Numbered from the stretch's first letter, positions 1 to 10,926 are shown. The stretch: 64,000 nt of DNA from Coix lacryma-jobi var. lacryma-jobi (GCA_009763385.1 VDCT01000786.1:248001-312000), one strand, 5' to 3'. Program-made: numbers and translations. The notes: generated by a model not told the origin, from the letters alone.

Positions 1-2045
1 ATGATGTGCTTGATTCCAGGGTTATCTTTCTGTGCAACGATGATCTGCTCTTTGATAGGGGTTTCTATTCTGATATTATTCAGAGTTCCTTGTGGAATCA
101 TTTCAATATTCAACTTTTCCAGCTCATAACACAAAGAAGAATCATAGGGTTTCATCATCAGACAGTTGCAATATGACTTGCGACTGAGCGCATCGGCAAC
201 CACATTCGCCTTACCCGGATGGTAATGCACTTCAAGATCATAGTCCTTAATTAACTCAAGCCATCTTCTCTGCCTCATATTCAGTTCCTCTTGAGTGAAG
301 ATATACTTCAGGCTTTTGTGATCAGTGTACACATTACAGGTACTGCCCAACAGATAATGACGCCAGATCTTTAAGGCATGCACCACTGCTGCTAACTCAA
401 GATCATGGGTTGGATAATTCTCTTCATGTCGCTTAAGCTGTCGGGAGGCATATGCGATCACTCGACCTTCTTGCATCAAAACACAGCTCAAACCAGTACC
501 AGATGCATTACAAAAGACATCAAAGGGCTTTTCAATGTTCGGCTGGGCTAGCACTGGTGATGTAGTTAACAGTTTCTTCAGAGTTTGAAAGGCTTGCTCA
601 CAGGCTGGTGACCAGACAAACTTCACAAAATTCTTTACTAACTCAGTGATAGGCTTGGCGATTCTGGAGAAATCCGGAATGAATCGACGATAATATCCAG
701 CCATTCCCATAAAGCTGCGGACTTGGTGAACAGTGGTAGGTGGCTTCCAATCCAGAATGTCTGCCACTTTACCAGGGTCTACTGACACACCTTCAGCGGA
801 TAGGACATGACCAAGAAACTGTATCTGATCTAACCAGAACTCACATTTACTGAACTTGGCATAAAGCTGATGATCTCTGAGACGGGATAGAACGATACGA
901 AGATGTTCGGCATGATCTTCAGGGGTTTTTGAGTAGACAAGGATGTCGTCAATGAACACGACCACGAATTTATCAAGCTCTGGCATGAACACAGAGTTCA
1001 TGAGGTACATGAAATGAGCAGGGGCATTGGTCAAACCGAAGGACATGACCAAGTACTCATATAAGCCGTATCTGATGGTGAAAGCTGTTTTAGGAATATC
1101 TTCAGGACGTATCTTTATTTGGTGGTAGCCAGATCTGAGATCGATCTTGGAGAATACTTTGGCTCCAGCTAACTGGTCAAAGAGAAGATCAATACGAGGC
1201 AAGGGATATTTATTTTTGATGGTGACTTCATTGAGTGGGCGATAATCAACACATAGCCTGAGACTCTTGTCTTTCTTCTTTACAAAGATTGCAGGACAGC
1301 CCCAAGGAGACGAGCTTGGGCGAATGAAGCCCTTGTCCAACAAATCTTGTAACTGAGTTTTCAGCTCCGCCAACTCTCTGGGAGGCATTCGATAAGCTCT
1401 GCGGGATATAGGAGCAGTCCCAGGCTTTAGCTCTATGGCAAACTCAACATCACGGTCAGGAGGTAGACCAGGTAAGTCCTCTGGAAAAACATCAGGGAAT
1501 TCACAGACCACGGGGATGTCTCTGGTTTCCAGAACATAGGTGGTATTCAAAAGTGTGGCTGCTGGTTTTTGAGGCATTGGGAGTTGGAGAAGGAGTTTGG
1601 AGGTACTGTTGGGAATGTCCACTCTCACAACCCTATTCAGGATGTCAATCATAGCCTTATACTGGCACATCCAATTCATGCCTAGAATGACATCTATCTC
1701 CTGATCACATAGCACTATCATGGTGGTAGGAAATATGTGTTTCCCCAACATCACCGGTATATTGCGAACCACTTCCTTAGTACTTATACGCCCTCCAGGC
1801 GAAAATATACAGAAACTTTCTTTCAACTCCCCGATTGATATCTCATGCTTAGAGACAAATGTACGACTGATGAAGGAATGCGATGCACCAGAATCAAACA
1901 ACACAACTGCAGGATGATTGGCAACGGGAAACCTACCGATCATGATGGGCTCTCCTTCTGGGATGTCGCCGACAGTGGTGTAGTAGACTTGCCTGTGCTT
2001 CTTGACAATCTTGCCCTTCTGAACATGCTGCTGCTGTGCACGGTG
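1..2045 (-). CDS. Ty3 pol polyprotein (protease-RT-RNase H), partial
   Basis: Open without a stop from the codon after the gag TAG to the window edge (681 codons). Retropepsin comes first: DSGASHSF, with the catalytic Asp, near 1875-1894. RT follows with KIDLRSGYHQI, FGLTNAPAHF and the catalytic FIDD box near 940-960. RNase H follows with DVFCNASG near 510, YTDHKSLKYIF and a closing GKANVVADALSRK near 190-230. Integrase is expected beyond base 1. Pol follows gag in the same frame with only one TAG between them, so gag-pol was probably one reading frame. It encodes the enzymes for reverse transcription of the element RNA in cytoplasmic virus-like particles (family knowledge). Confidence 0.92.
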
Positions 2046-3086
2046 CTACTGCTGCTGAGATCCTCCAGGATTCTTCTGAGTATTCTGGGCATACCTCTTG
2101 GGCTTTGGGCACTCACGAGACCAGTGACCAAGCTGGCCGCAGTTGTAGCAGGGATGGTTGTAGGCTGTTTGTGGAGTGGTGATACGAACACCTGGGGCGT
2201 TCGGCTGTGTGGCACTCTGCTGGTTGGCATTATGGGTGGTGGCCGCGGTACGGACGACCACTTGCTGGTTGGGGTAAGGTAGGCGATTTTGGTGGTGACT
2301 GGGGTGGTATATGATCCTCTGGCGCTTGTGACCGCCAGAGAAACTGCTGGATCCTGCTTTCTTCTTCTTCTTTTCCTCTTGATACTGACGGTTGCTTTCT
2401 TCATATGCAACAGCACGATCAACGACATCATGATACGAACCGGTCAGGTTATTGGACAGACTTCTGCGGATCTTAGGATGCAGACCTCTAAGGAAACAAT
2501 CCCTCTTCTTTTCATCTGTGTTGACATACTCTGAAGCATACTGGCTAAGATGGTTGAACTGGCCCACGTACTGCATCACTGAGGAGTCCTTCTGCTGCAG
2601 TGCCAGAAACTGATCAAGCTTCATCTTCATTAATCCCGAAGGGATGTGATGTGCACGGAAAGCGGTGCGGAACTCTTCCCAGGTCAACTGATGACCTTCT
2701 GGCTGGGCAGCCAACAGGTTGGCATACCAAGCGCTTGCTGGACCACGAAGCTGCTGGGAAGCGAACCGGGGCTTCTGGATGTCGGTACAGCGGAGAAGAC
2801 TAAACTTTTGCTCCATAGTGCGGAGCCAATCATCAGCTTCCAGGGGTTCATCTGCTTTGGTGAAAACTGGTGGACGGGTCTCGGTGAAATCCACATATGT
2901 GGTCTCATTGTTGATGTTATGGCGACCACGGTGACCATTGTTCTGCTGCCCCTGATTTTGAGCCATTAGGTTAGCAGCGGCTGCCAAGGCTGCAACGGCA
3001 TCTGCTAGCGTAGCAGGAACAGGTGGAGGGTTTGGAAGGTTGGCATCATCAGAACCTCCAGCTCCAGTGCGAGTGTTCACAGGCAT
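2046..3086 (-). CDS. Ty3 gag capsid protein with CCHC zinc knuckle
   Basis: 346 codons starting at the ATG at 3086 (MPVNTRTGAGG). The middle (about residues 70-230) is a retrotransposon gag domain, recognisable from ADDWLRTMEQKF and SAWYANLLAAQ. A lysine-rich linker follows, then one CCHC knuckle near residue 313 (CYNCGQLGHWSREC). Gag packages element RNA into particles. The ORF ends at TAG 2046-2048 inside a glutamine run (three CAG codons, then TAG), and pol continues directly in the same frame. The simplest reading is a CAG-to-TAG mutation in a once-fused gag-pol. Programmed read-through is possible, but the following codon (CAC) does not match the well known CAR-YYA context. Confidence 0.92.
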   Translation of the reverse strand: MPVNTRTGAGGSDDANLPNPPPVPATLADAVAALAAAANLMAQNQGQQNNGHRGRHNINNETTYVDFTETRPPVFTKADEPLEADDWLRTMEQKFSLLRCTDIQKPRFASQQLRGPASAWYANLLAAQPEGHQLTWEEFRTAFRAHHIPSGLMKMKLDQFLALQQKDSSVMQYVGQFNHLSQYASEYVNTDEKKRDCFLRGLHPKIRRSLSNNLTGSYHDVVDRAVAYEESNRQYQEEKKKKKAGSSSFSGGHKRQRIIYHPSHHQNRLPYPNQQVVVRTAATTHNANQQSATQPNAPGVRITTPQTAYNHPCYNCGQLGHWSRECPKPKRYAQNTQKNPGGSQQQ

Positions 3087-3342
3087 CTGTTAAGCAACTT
3101 GGAACTTAGCATTCATAGATAGGGTTCTGAAATCAACAGACTGATAGCTTCTTCTGATACAAAGACTGATAGATTGATAAAGATCACTAACAGATAGCGA
3201 CTGACTGATAAGGAGAAAAGGTACGAAAAGAAAGATACAGACTGACTTAACAAAAGACAGACTAACGCTCCCAAACCTAGACTAAGGTTTTAGGTAAGCA
3301 GGTGGTACAGACACACGGGATCTCCATCTCCTAACGACGAGC

Positions 3343-3948
3343 CTAATCCTCATCGAAGATGATCATGTCGTCGCCGTCGTCTTCTTCGAGGATGAGCTCA
3401 GGCTCTTCCTCCTCGTCCTCGTCTTCAGCGTGGACGTCCTCAGCAGGTTCAATTTCTTCGTCCACGTCTGGCTCTTGTTCCACATCGGGTTCTTCCACTA
3501 CTCCGTCCTCAGGGTCTTCCATAACCGGGGGTACCAAGGGGTGGAGTTGATCATACAGCTGATGTACTTCCTCATGAAGCATATCATTGAACTGTTCAAT
3601 CTGAGCTGTGTACTGCTACAGTCCGTGGAGCTCGGCTCTGGTGACGTCCTCGCGGATCTAAGCATCATTGCGCTGCTCGATAGCGCGAACCGTGTTCCGG
3701 TTGGCCTGCTCCAGGGAAGCTCGTGCCTCATAAAACTCCAGGCGTGAGTGGTAGAAGTCATGCTCCAAGTTCTTCAGCTCAGCCTTCAGATCCTTGATCT
3801 CCTCCTTCAGGTTCTTACAGGTGCGGCGGGGAAAACGACGACTGTTGGAAGATTCTCCAGTCTCCTCCCCAGCGCGTGGTGCCAGCTGGTGGCGTGGCAC
3901 ACCATGCGGTCCAGTCGACTTGCGGGCGGTCAGCTTGATGCGAGCCAT
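3343..3948 (-). pseudogene. Extra ORF before gag with histone H3-like N-terminal tail
   Basis: One reading frame of 201 codons from ATG 3948, with in-frame TAGs at 3658-3660 and 3616-3618. It sits between the primer site and gag. Residues 2-13 (ARIKLTARKSTG) match histone H3 residues 1-12 (ARTKQTARKSTG) at 10 of 12 positions, keeping the K4, R8, K9 and S10 equivalents. VPRHQLAPRA then resembles H3 PRKQLATKA. Residues 45-95 form a charged predicted coiled coil (NLKEEIKDLKAELKNLEHDF). The last 60 or so residues are extremely acidic. I know no established function. An H3 mimic that engages chromatin readers or histone chaperones is inference. As read, the first TAG leaves a 96-residue tail plus coiled-coil product. 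Confidence 0.75.
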
Positions 3949-4263
3949 GTCTAGATAAGAGAAGATGGATGAGAAAGGCTAGCAAGAACAGGTAAAGGCA
4001 TACTACCCCAACGAACTTAGAGAGGAAGTTAACTTAAGTGATTATGACATGATGCATGAATCGTTCCTACGGAACAAAGCAATGCAATAAATAAACAAGG
4101 TACATAGGGCTTAAAACATGTTGTTCCACTAGCTAGTGTTGCTATATGAGAGATAAGATGAGAGAAGCAATTTGGACTCAAAATAGTCAAGTTTAGTTTG
4201 TTTGGACTCAAAAGGTCTTTTGAAGTTTTCGCAAAAACGAACACTGCAACGTTAAAGTGAGAT
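3949..4263 (-). other. Untranslated leader of element A
   Basis: About 315 bases between the primer-binding site and the extra ORF, AT-rich, with no supported coding frame. A small minus frame at 4029-4310 crosses into the LTR and is not conserved in wording with anything I know. Confidence 0.5.
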
Positions 4264-4275
4264 GCTCCGATACCA
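4264..4275 (-). other. Primer-binding site of element A (initiator Met tRNA type)
   Basis: The minus strand reads TGGTATCGGAGC, the usual plant retrotransposon site complementary to the 3' end of initiator tRNA-Met (the common form has A where this has G at position 8). It lies three bases inside the LTR edge at 4279, the expected spacing, and fixes the element direction as minus. Confidence 0.9.
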
Positions 4276-6370
4276 CTCTGTGACGGAACGGCCCTAATCT
4301 CATGGCCCACGTGTCCCTGTCAACCTCTGACAGCCGAACCCATGTTCCATGTGATTAAGACCTGTTCGCCACCGGGCTACATCAGTGCCCAATGTCCGCA
4401 GGATCATCTCACAATTCGGTTACAGCAATGCATACTTTTACAAATAACATCGGAATAAAGAGCGGAAGACTTAAATAACATTAGTTTTACAAAGCAGGGT
4501 TCCAAATAGAAATTAAGGTGCAGTTATTACAAACCAAGTTCTGATAATAGAAATAGACAAGGGCAACGTAGCGGAGTACAACAAAATAAAGATACTGATA
4601 ATCACCCAGCCCGAGGGTGCACAACTATTCTTCGGCCTCATCGGCCTCTTCCTGGACGATGGTCATGCAGCAGGGCGCAAGACACATCGGGGTCTCAGTC
4701 ATACCTGCAGCATGGGTAACAAACCCTGAGTACTGAGGTAATCAACAAGACTTACCCGACTAAAGAAAAGGGAGAAGACTCAGGAATGAGAGGCTTAGGG
4801 TAGTCAAGGTAAGGCTTAAGCAAGATCAGGTATTTTGCAGAAAAGCATTTTGTAAACCTTATTTTATTTTCGAAAGATTCAGTATTCCTCAATTCTTCAT
4901 CGTTCCTGATTCATTTTACATTTCAAAACATTCCTAGTTGAGAACCACTCTCCGTTGACAGTCAGTGACCAAGTCTCCATAACCGAGGAGCAACGTTAAT
5001 CCGGATAAATAATACTCAGCTGAGGATCCCTATCCACACTGCATATGTAGCACCCAAGCTTGCATATGCCAACTCGTCTACCACGATTCCTCCAAGATTG
5101 GGCCCGGTCCTACGCCACCCGGAAGTACAGTACACCACTTCTATCCAGGTACGACGACCACGTGGGTACATGCTACTTCCGCCATCTCTCCACTCCCAGT
5201 GCGCGGTTGTCGGTCCAATAAAGGATTCCTCGGAGCCAGAGCTTTCCGAAGTATGTGAATAGTTACAAGTCTTGACCAGCAGGCCCCCATACGGATGGTC
5301 CCTAAAGTTTTTCCGTCAGCAACAAGCACCTCGGGACTCTAACCCAAGAGTACAGGTCCTGTCGGTTTTTCAACCCTGTCCCGGTCGGTGTCAACTGTTG
5401 AGTCCCGGACTACAACATGACGGCACCGTACGCGCGGACAACCTCTTCTCGACAATGACCACATGCTAGCTAGGCAAGCAGTCATCGAACGGGAAGTAAA
5501 GCCAAATTCCCATAAAGATTCTTTCAGTGATCACACTTTTGAAAATGGCATTTTATTGCAAAGTCTAATTCAATAAGCATTGCTAAGCATTTTTCAAATA
5601 CTTTTGAAAAGCAGGTATCGGGTGTATCAGTGGTCAAGGTGGATAGTGCATCAATTAGGATAGCACACAACTCCTATAAACCTAATGCAATAATTTAACT
5701 CAAAAGCATTTAAGGAAATCATTTTATAAATTCAAGGAAATGGGTTAAATGCACCGGGGCTTGCCTTGAAGAGCAAAAAGGACAGACTCGGGGTCGGCAG
5801 TGCAGGTGTCGGAGCTCGTGGTAGCCTCAGGGGTAGGTTCGTTAGCGGCTGCCTCGACTTTGATTCCTTCTCCTTCGGTCACTATACGGATGCAATGATG
5901 TATGCACATGAGTATGCTAGTATGAACAATGCAACACAGGGCATACAACATGAACTCTACTTGATTTTTTTATTTTTTCCTAATTATATAAAAAGGTCAT
6001 TTTATGAAGTTACTCCAAAAGGCCTCAAAAATCTACCAGAGACTAAGCATGACATAACTAGCACATAAAAATTTATCTCATGATTTTTGGAGCTACACAT
6101 GTTTTTCTAAAAATCTAAAACCATTCATTTCTTAATTAAAAGGGAGATTTTTCATTTTCAAATTTTTGCACAAAGTCCAAGTTTCATATTTTTTTAAAAT
6201 ACTACATGGTATAAAGAGTCTACCATCAAATTTTCAGAATTTTTGGAGCAACACAGAAAATCATACAAAAAGATGAAAAAAGAACACTATTCACAACTTC
6301 CAAAAAGGAAAAGAGCACTGTGCTCCTCCCTCGCAGGGCTCGGGCGAAGCGGAAACAAACGGCCGTCCGA

Positions 6371-6730
6371 GGCCTGGCCGGGAGGCTCGGGCGAGACGGA
6401 AAACGATCGTTTCGTCCGAGGCCTGGCCGGGAGGCTCGGGCGAAGCGGAAAACGATCGTTTCGTCCGAGGCCTGGCCGGGAGGCTCGGGCGAAGCGGAGG
6501 GTGCATGCTTGCTCGAGGCTAGGCTCGGCGAAGCTGAGGGTGCGTGAGTCCGCTCGAGGCTAGGCTCGGGCGAAGCGGTGAGGGTGTGTGAGTCTGCTCC
6601 GAGGCTGGGCTCGGCGAAGTGGCGAGGGTACGTGTCTGCTCGAGGCCTGGCTCGACCAAGTGCTTGCTCGAGGCCTGGCTCGGGCGAAGCGGAGTGGAAG
6701 CAGAGACCGGGGGCTTCGAGTGCTTACCAC
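6371..6730. repeat. GC-rich tandem repeats in LTR A
   Basis: A 49-base unit beginning GGCCTGGCCGGGAGGCTCGG starts at 6371, 6420 and 6469. It is followed by looser copies of GAGGCTAGGCTCGGGCGAAG to about 6730. It lies downstream of the LTR TATA box in element orientation, so it would be in the transcribed leader. The ORFs called here on both strands are by-products of the repeat. Confidence 0.8.
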
Positions 6731-7131
6731 GGGTCGGAGGCAGGCTCGGCGGGACGGAACAAGGGTCGAAGGAGGGAGCTCGACGGGCGTTCACGGCGGC
6801 GCTCGGCGCTTCGGCGATCCTGTGCACCGCACGAGGTCACAATGGCACGGTTAGAGCCGCAAGAAGACAGGGAAGCTGACACAGGGGTCAGAGAAAGATG
6901 ATCATGGCCGGAGAGTGGGAATTTCCCGAACCCGAGCTCACCGGTGTTTCGCCGGAGTTGGGAACGACGAGCTACGCCGGGCGATAGGAGACGGTAGAGA
7001 TGAAATTGAGGGGTGGGGAAGCTGCACGGGCTCAAGGCGGAGCTGCTGGGCTAGTTGGTTGAGCTGCGGAGGCTCTGGAATGGACTGGCCACGGTGGCGG
7101 GGTGAGTGCGGAGCTCCGGCCAGCGGCGGGC

Positions 7132-7140
7132 CTTAAATAG
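7132..7140 (-). promoter_or_regulatory. Candidate LTR A TATA box
   Basis: The minus strand reads CTATTTAAGG within a GC-rich context, in the position of the core promoter of a minus-strand LTR. It parallels the TATATAA box of the neighbouring LTR B. No start site can be seen directly. Confidence 0.5.
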
Positions 7141-9175
7141 GCGCGGCCAGGGGCCGTTAGAGAGCGCGCGGAGGTGCGGATGAGGTTGCCCGCGGCGCGT
7201 GCTCGCGATTACATGATGAGGAAGGACGTGGGAGGTACGCAGGGACCGGGCGCGAGCTCGCCGGCGATGGCCACGCGGCGGCGGCGAACTGGGAACTGTA
7301 GGGGACGGGACACGGTCAGCGCTTGCGCGTGCGGGGGCAGAATGATGGCGCGGTCACGGGAGACAAGTCGGGGGCGGGCGTGCGGCTGCCAGGCGCGTGG
7401 CGCACGCAGCTCCGGCGAGCGGCCATGGCCGGGCCCCCTCCCTGCTCTGCTCTGACCCTAGGTAGGAGATGAACAGGGCTAGGTCTAGGTGTTGACTTTC
7501 TGAATTTTGCAAATTACTCCCAAAATTTCAACTGAGCAGCAAAAACACAAAATACCAAAGTTGTGTAGAAAAAAGAGATCTACAACTTTGTCAATATGAA
7601 CATTTTCAAAATCCAAACAGTTTTTGAATCGCATTTGAAATTTGAAAAGGGGACACTTTTGGGATTTTAATAAATTCAAAATTACTTTTAATTTTATATT
7701 GAAACTTGAAAATCTGTAAAAACCAAAGTTGTTCCTCTTGACAAGATCTACAACTTTGCTTTTTGGACCAAGTCCAAATTTTGAATAGTTTTTAACTTAT
7801 TAAAAGAGGGGTAAAAACCAGGGTTTGGAATTTATGGTTTTTCAAAGGGATTTGAAATCTGTTTTTGATTTTGGGTTTTGAACAACACAACAAAGCTTCA
7901 AGACACTAAACTGAACAAGAAATACATAAGACTAGGCACAGAGTTGAAATTACCATTTTGCCCTTATAGGAAGATTTGGGCTTTTAGGGTTTTTAGAAAA
8001 AGGGATCACTACACACAAAATACCTTTTAGGAAAAGGTAAAGGCAAGCAACCACTAGATAAACATTAATTCATGACAAGAATGATTATGACTAATGATGA
8101 TGACATGTCAGGTTAATTACAGATTAAACACCAGAGGTGTTACAATTATCACCCACATTATTCATAGAACTGTCTCATAAAGGATCCAGGCCACTCATGA
8201 CCGAGAGCTCGGCTGATATATCAGTTTATTCTTAACTTTGCAGAGTGTGTACAACTTTACCCACGAGTTGTGATTGCCCATTGCCCGAGGCGGCCAACCT
8301 CTTAACTCACTACCAAGGTAAGTCGGCAGGGATCACTACGAAGCCTTTCCAAAGTTGGTCTAACAAGTCGTAGCCGCTAAGGTTTCCATCTCCCAAGAGT
8401 TATGAACACCTCCCCACTAAGGTAACACCCCATCCTCCAAAGTAATTACCCTAGTGGGACCGGGCCATAACTACATGGTATGCCCCTCTTGCCCTTTCGG
8501 TAAGCTACAGCCGAGCTAGAACATTCAGAGTGCTTAGCTAAGACAGAGCCATGTGATCCTCATGGTTGTACTGTAAATTCTGGGTTGCCGCTTTAAGATT
8601 CAGAACCAACATTTGTTCCATAAGTCATTAATCAAGATTAATTATCATGTTAATATTTGGTATTTGCAAGCTAAGCAGAACTACCCATATGCACGACCCA
8701 AGGTAACAAGGAAATACAGGATAACAAAGTTCTAGGTAGAATCTTTAGGGTACATCATATTAGACACATGCATATGAAAATATGATTAAAAGGTTGCTGG
8801 GTAACAAAGGAACTCATGTTACACTTGCCTTCCAAGAACTCGTGTTGATGGTTCCACTCCTTCGAAGATCTGCTTCACGATCACCTTGGACTGCTCGAAC
8901 TCTAAACGGGTCCAAGAACACCACACAATCATCCATTCCCAATCATTACATGCAAACAAATAATATTTCTATTAGAACAGTACACCAAGCAGTACAAAAG
9001 CAAGGTAAAAAGGTTACAAAACTATTCTACGCATTTCTACGAACACGTGAGCGCAAGAATCACTCTAATCGGAGTTTTAAATCAAAAGATATGTTGAAAA
9101 CAAGGTTCAAACGACACTTTTGTAAATAAACCAAAGTCATTTTCGAATTAAAACAAATGATTTTCGTCATTTATA

Positions 9176-9430
9176 CTCCCTCCATATTGAAAAACTTGAC
9201 GTTTTGGACAAGGTTTGGGTCAAACATTGGGAATATAAATCATAAATAACTTTTAAATTATTGAGTTTAGAGATGTAAAAATCATATAAATAAATTTGTC
9301 TTGAAAAGTACTTTCATAAAAATATATATACCACTTTCCAATAAATATTTTTAAAGAAACAAGTGGTCAAAGTGATGTTTTGGAGACCGTGTCGCTGTCT
9401 GAAACGTCAAGTTTTTCAATATGGAGGGAG
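9176..9430. mobile_element. Stowaway-like MITE in LTR B
   Basis: 255 bases bounded by inverted repeats CTCCCTCCATATTGAAAAAC and its complement, flanked by TA on both sides (9174-9175 and 9431-9432). That is the Tc1/mariner Stowaway signature. It is non-coding and related in sequence to the copy at 18613-18873. Confidence 0.9.
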
Positions 9431-10160
9431 TACGCAATATGGACGGTGGGTCCTATTTTCGAAAAGCACAGGGGTTAAACTGAAAACAAACAGCGCTTTT
9501 TAAAACTGCAGAGGACTGTAGGTTGATTTTGGCAAAAGGTGAGGGCTTTTCTGCAAAAGAGGCAGCGGCTGCCGGGCGGACACCGACATGGCACCATGCG
9601 GCGCGAGCGGGTTGGGCGGGTCCACCAGCTGGCGGTGGACCGCGCGCGGGGCCGCTGGTCCACGGGTCTATGCACCTGGTGTATACCCCTTCGGTATACT
9701 TCTAATCCTGGCCGTCGGAACGAGATCTAACGGGGCAAAGCGATCGGGGATAGAGCTGGCTGCCGGAGCGGCGCTACCCACGGCGGCACTCCATGGAAGC
9801 CGGCCGGAGTTCGCCGGCGAGACGCCGGAATGACGCTCTAGGCCATCCGGGACCCAACTGAGACCATCAGAGGAGTCTCCAGGGCCTTGCGAACTCGAGG
9901 ATGAGGTTTATCGGGGGTGGGGGATGCCGGGGCGGAACCCTAACATGGCGGCGCCATTAACGAAGGCTCGGAGCTCACGGGTTAAGCATCTCCGTGCCCA
10001 AAACTCGAAGGGAAAGATACGAAGATGGATAGGAGGTTACCACAGTTTCGATTGAGATGCCAGGGAGGGCTCTACGGCGGCCGGGGAGGCTCTGCAGCGG
10101 CGACGGCGAGAGTGGTACTAGCGGTGAGGGTGAGGGAGAGGTCCGGGGCTCTGCCTCGAC

Positions 10161-10167
10161 TTATATA
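10161..10167 (-). promoter_or_regulatory. LTR B TATA box
   Basis: The minus strand reads CCCTATATAAG, a good plant TATA box in the middle of LTR B, about 760 bases after its 5' end. Confidence 0.6.
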
Positions 10168-10926
10168 GGGCTCGGGGGGGTGGCGAAACGGCGCGAGCGC
10201 TCCACCTATCTCAAACGGTGACGTGGTGGCCATTATGGCCATTACTGAGCCGTTACCGAAGGGGAGGGGATGTGGCGGCGGACGAGTGAGTGCGGGAGGT
10301 AGGGGAAAGGTTCGGGGACGCTGACGGGTGGGACCGGCTTGGCAGGTGAGGCGGGCGCGACTGGCTAGGCGGGGCCGGAGTGTCAGCGGCAGGAGCAGGC
10401 GCGCGGCGTGGGCACTCGCGGGCGAGCGGGCGATGCAGGCCGTAGATGGGCTGGCTGGCGCGGAAGGGAACGGAGGAGGTGGGGCGCGAGCGCAAGCCGG
10501 ACTGGGCCTAGGCGGACGCGGGTTTAGGCGAAGGAAGGGGCATGCGGAGCGGGCCGAACAGACCGGGGCCCAGACGGGGAGAGCGCGGAGAGAGGAGAGA
10601 GAAAAGGAAACTGGGCTGGGCTGTTTCTTTGGTCGGGCCAAAAGGATGGGAGAGGGAGAAAGGGAAAAAGAAATGACTTTTTTTTTATTTTTGACTCAAA
10701 ACTTGTTCAAATTCAAACTAGGTTTGAATGCAAACCACCCAACACTATTCCAACACTCAAACAAAATACTATGCACCGCGCGTGAATGCAACAAAAATGT
10801 TTCTAAGCTCTAGGGTTTATTTTATTTATTCGAAAATTATTATTTGACCTAGATTAAATGCTCAGAAAATTAAATTAAAACTCAAATTTATTACTAATTT
10901 TGGAAAATGAAATTTAGGGTGTCACA

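Larger units (their letters stand above)
1..8144 (-). mobile_element. Ty3/gypsy LTR retrotransposon A, 5' part
   Basis: Minus-strand element entering the window from the left. Read in its own direction it has a 5' LTR (8144 to 4279), a primer-binding site, an extra ORF (3948-3343), gag (3086-2046) and pol (2045 to beyond base 1). Pol order is protease, reverse transcriptase, RNase H, which fits Ty3/gypsy. The RNase H and RT wording (FVVVFIDDILVYSK, GKANVVADALSR) looks like the Del/Tekay group, but integrase and any chromodomain lie outside the window, so the lineage is inferred. The coding part has no frameshift over about 3 kb, which points to a fairly young copy. The right LTR edge abuts a second LTR fragment, which is probably the insertion target. 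Confidence 0.88.
4279..8144 (-). repeat. 5' LTR of element A (3.87 kb)
   Basis: On the minus strand it starts TGTAACACCTCTGG at 8144 and ends GTTCCGTCACA at 4279, beside the primer site, so the ends form a short TG...CA inverted repeat. A TATTTAAG box lies at 7132-7140 in a GC-rich stretch. Downstream are a tandem GC-rich repeat block (6371-6730) and the CACCGGGGCTTGCCTT segment near 5750 that is common in grass LTRs. The right boundary is inferred from the terminal sequence and from the start of a parallel LTR-like segment beyond it, because the partner LTR is outside the window. Confidence 0.75.
8145..10926 (-). repeat. Second Ty3-type LTR (B), truncated by element A
   Basis: On the minus strand it begins TGTGACACCCTAAATTTC at 10926, a typical grass LTR start, with a TATATAA box at 10161-10167 and a GC-rich region around it. 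It then runs through an LTR-like segment also present in LTR A (tcttgccttc near 8825; serial A analogue near 5755). It stops at 8145 where LTR A begins, without a TG/CA end of its own. The simplest reading is that element A inserted into this LTR and the remainder lies left of the window. A Stowaway-like MITE (9176-9430) sits inside it. The 189-codon minus frame at 10072-10641 spans the TATA region and is not a credible gene. Confidence 0.6.

Noticed and set aside
3359..3550. Ser-rich plus-strand ORF
   Set aside because: It is the antisense of the acidic Glu/Asp region of the extra ORF; repeats of Ser arise from GA-rich codons read backwards.
10072..10641. 189-codon minus ORF
   Set aside because: Pro/Ser/Arg-rich, spans the TATA region of LTR B, no domain. 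A GC-rich by-product.
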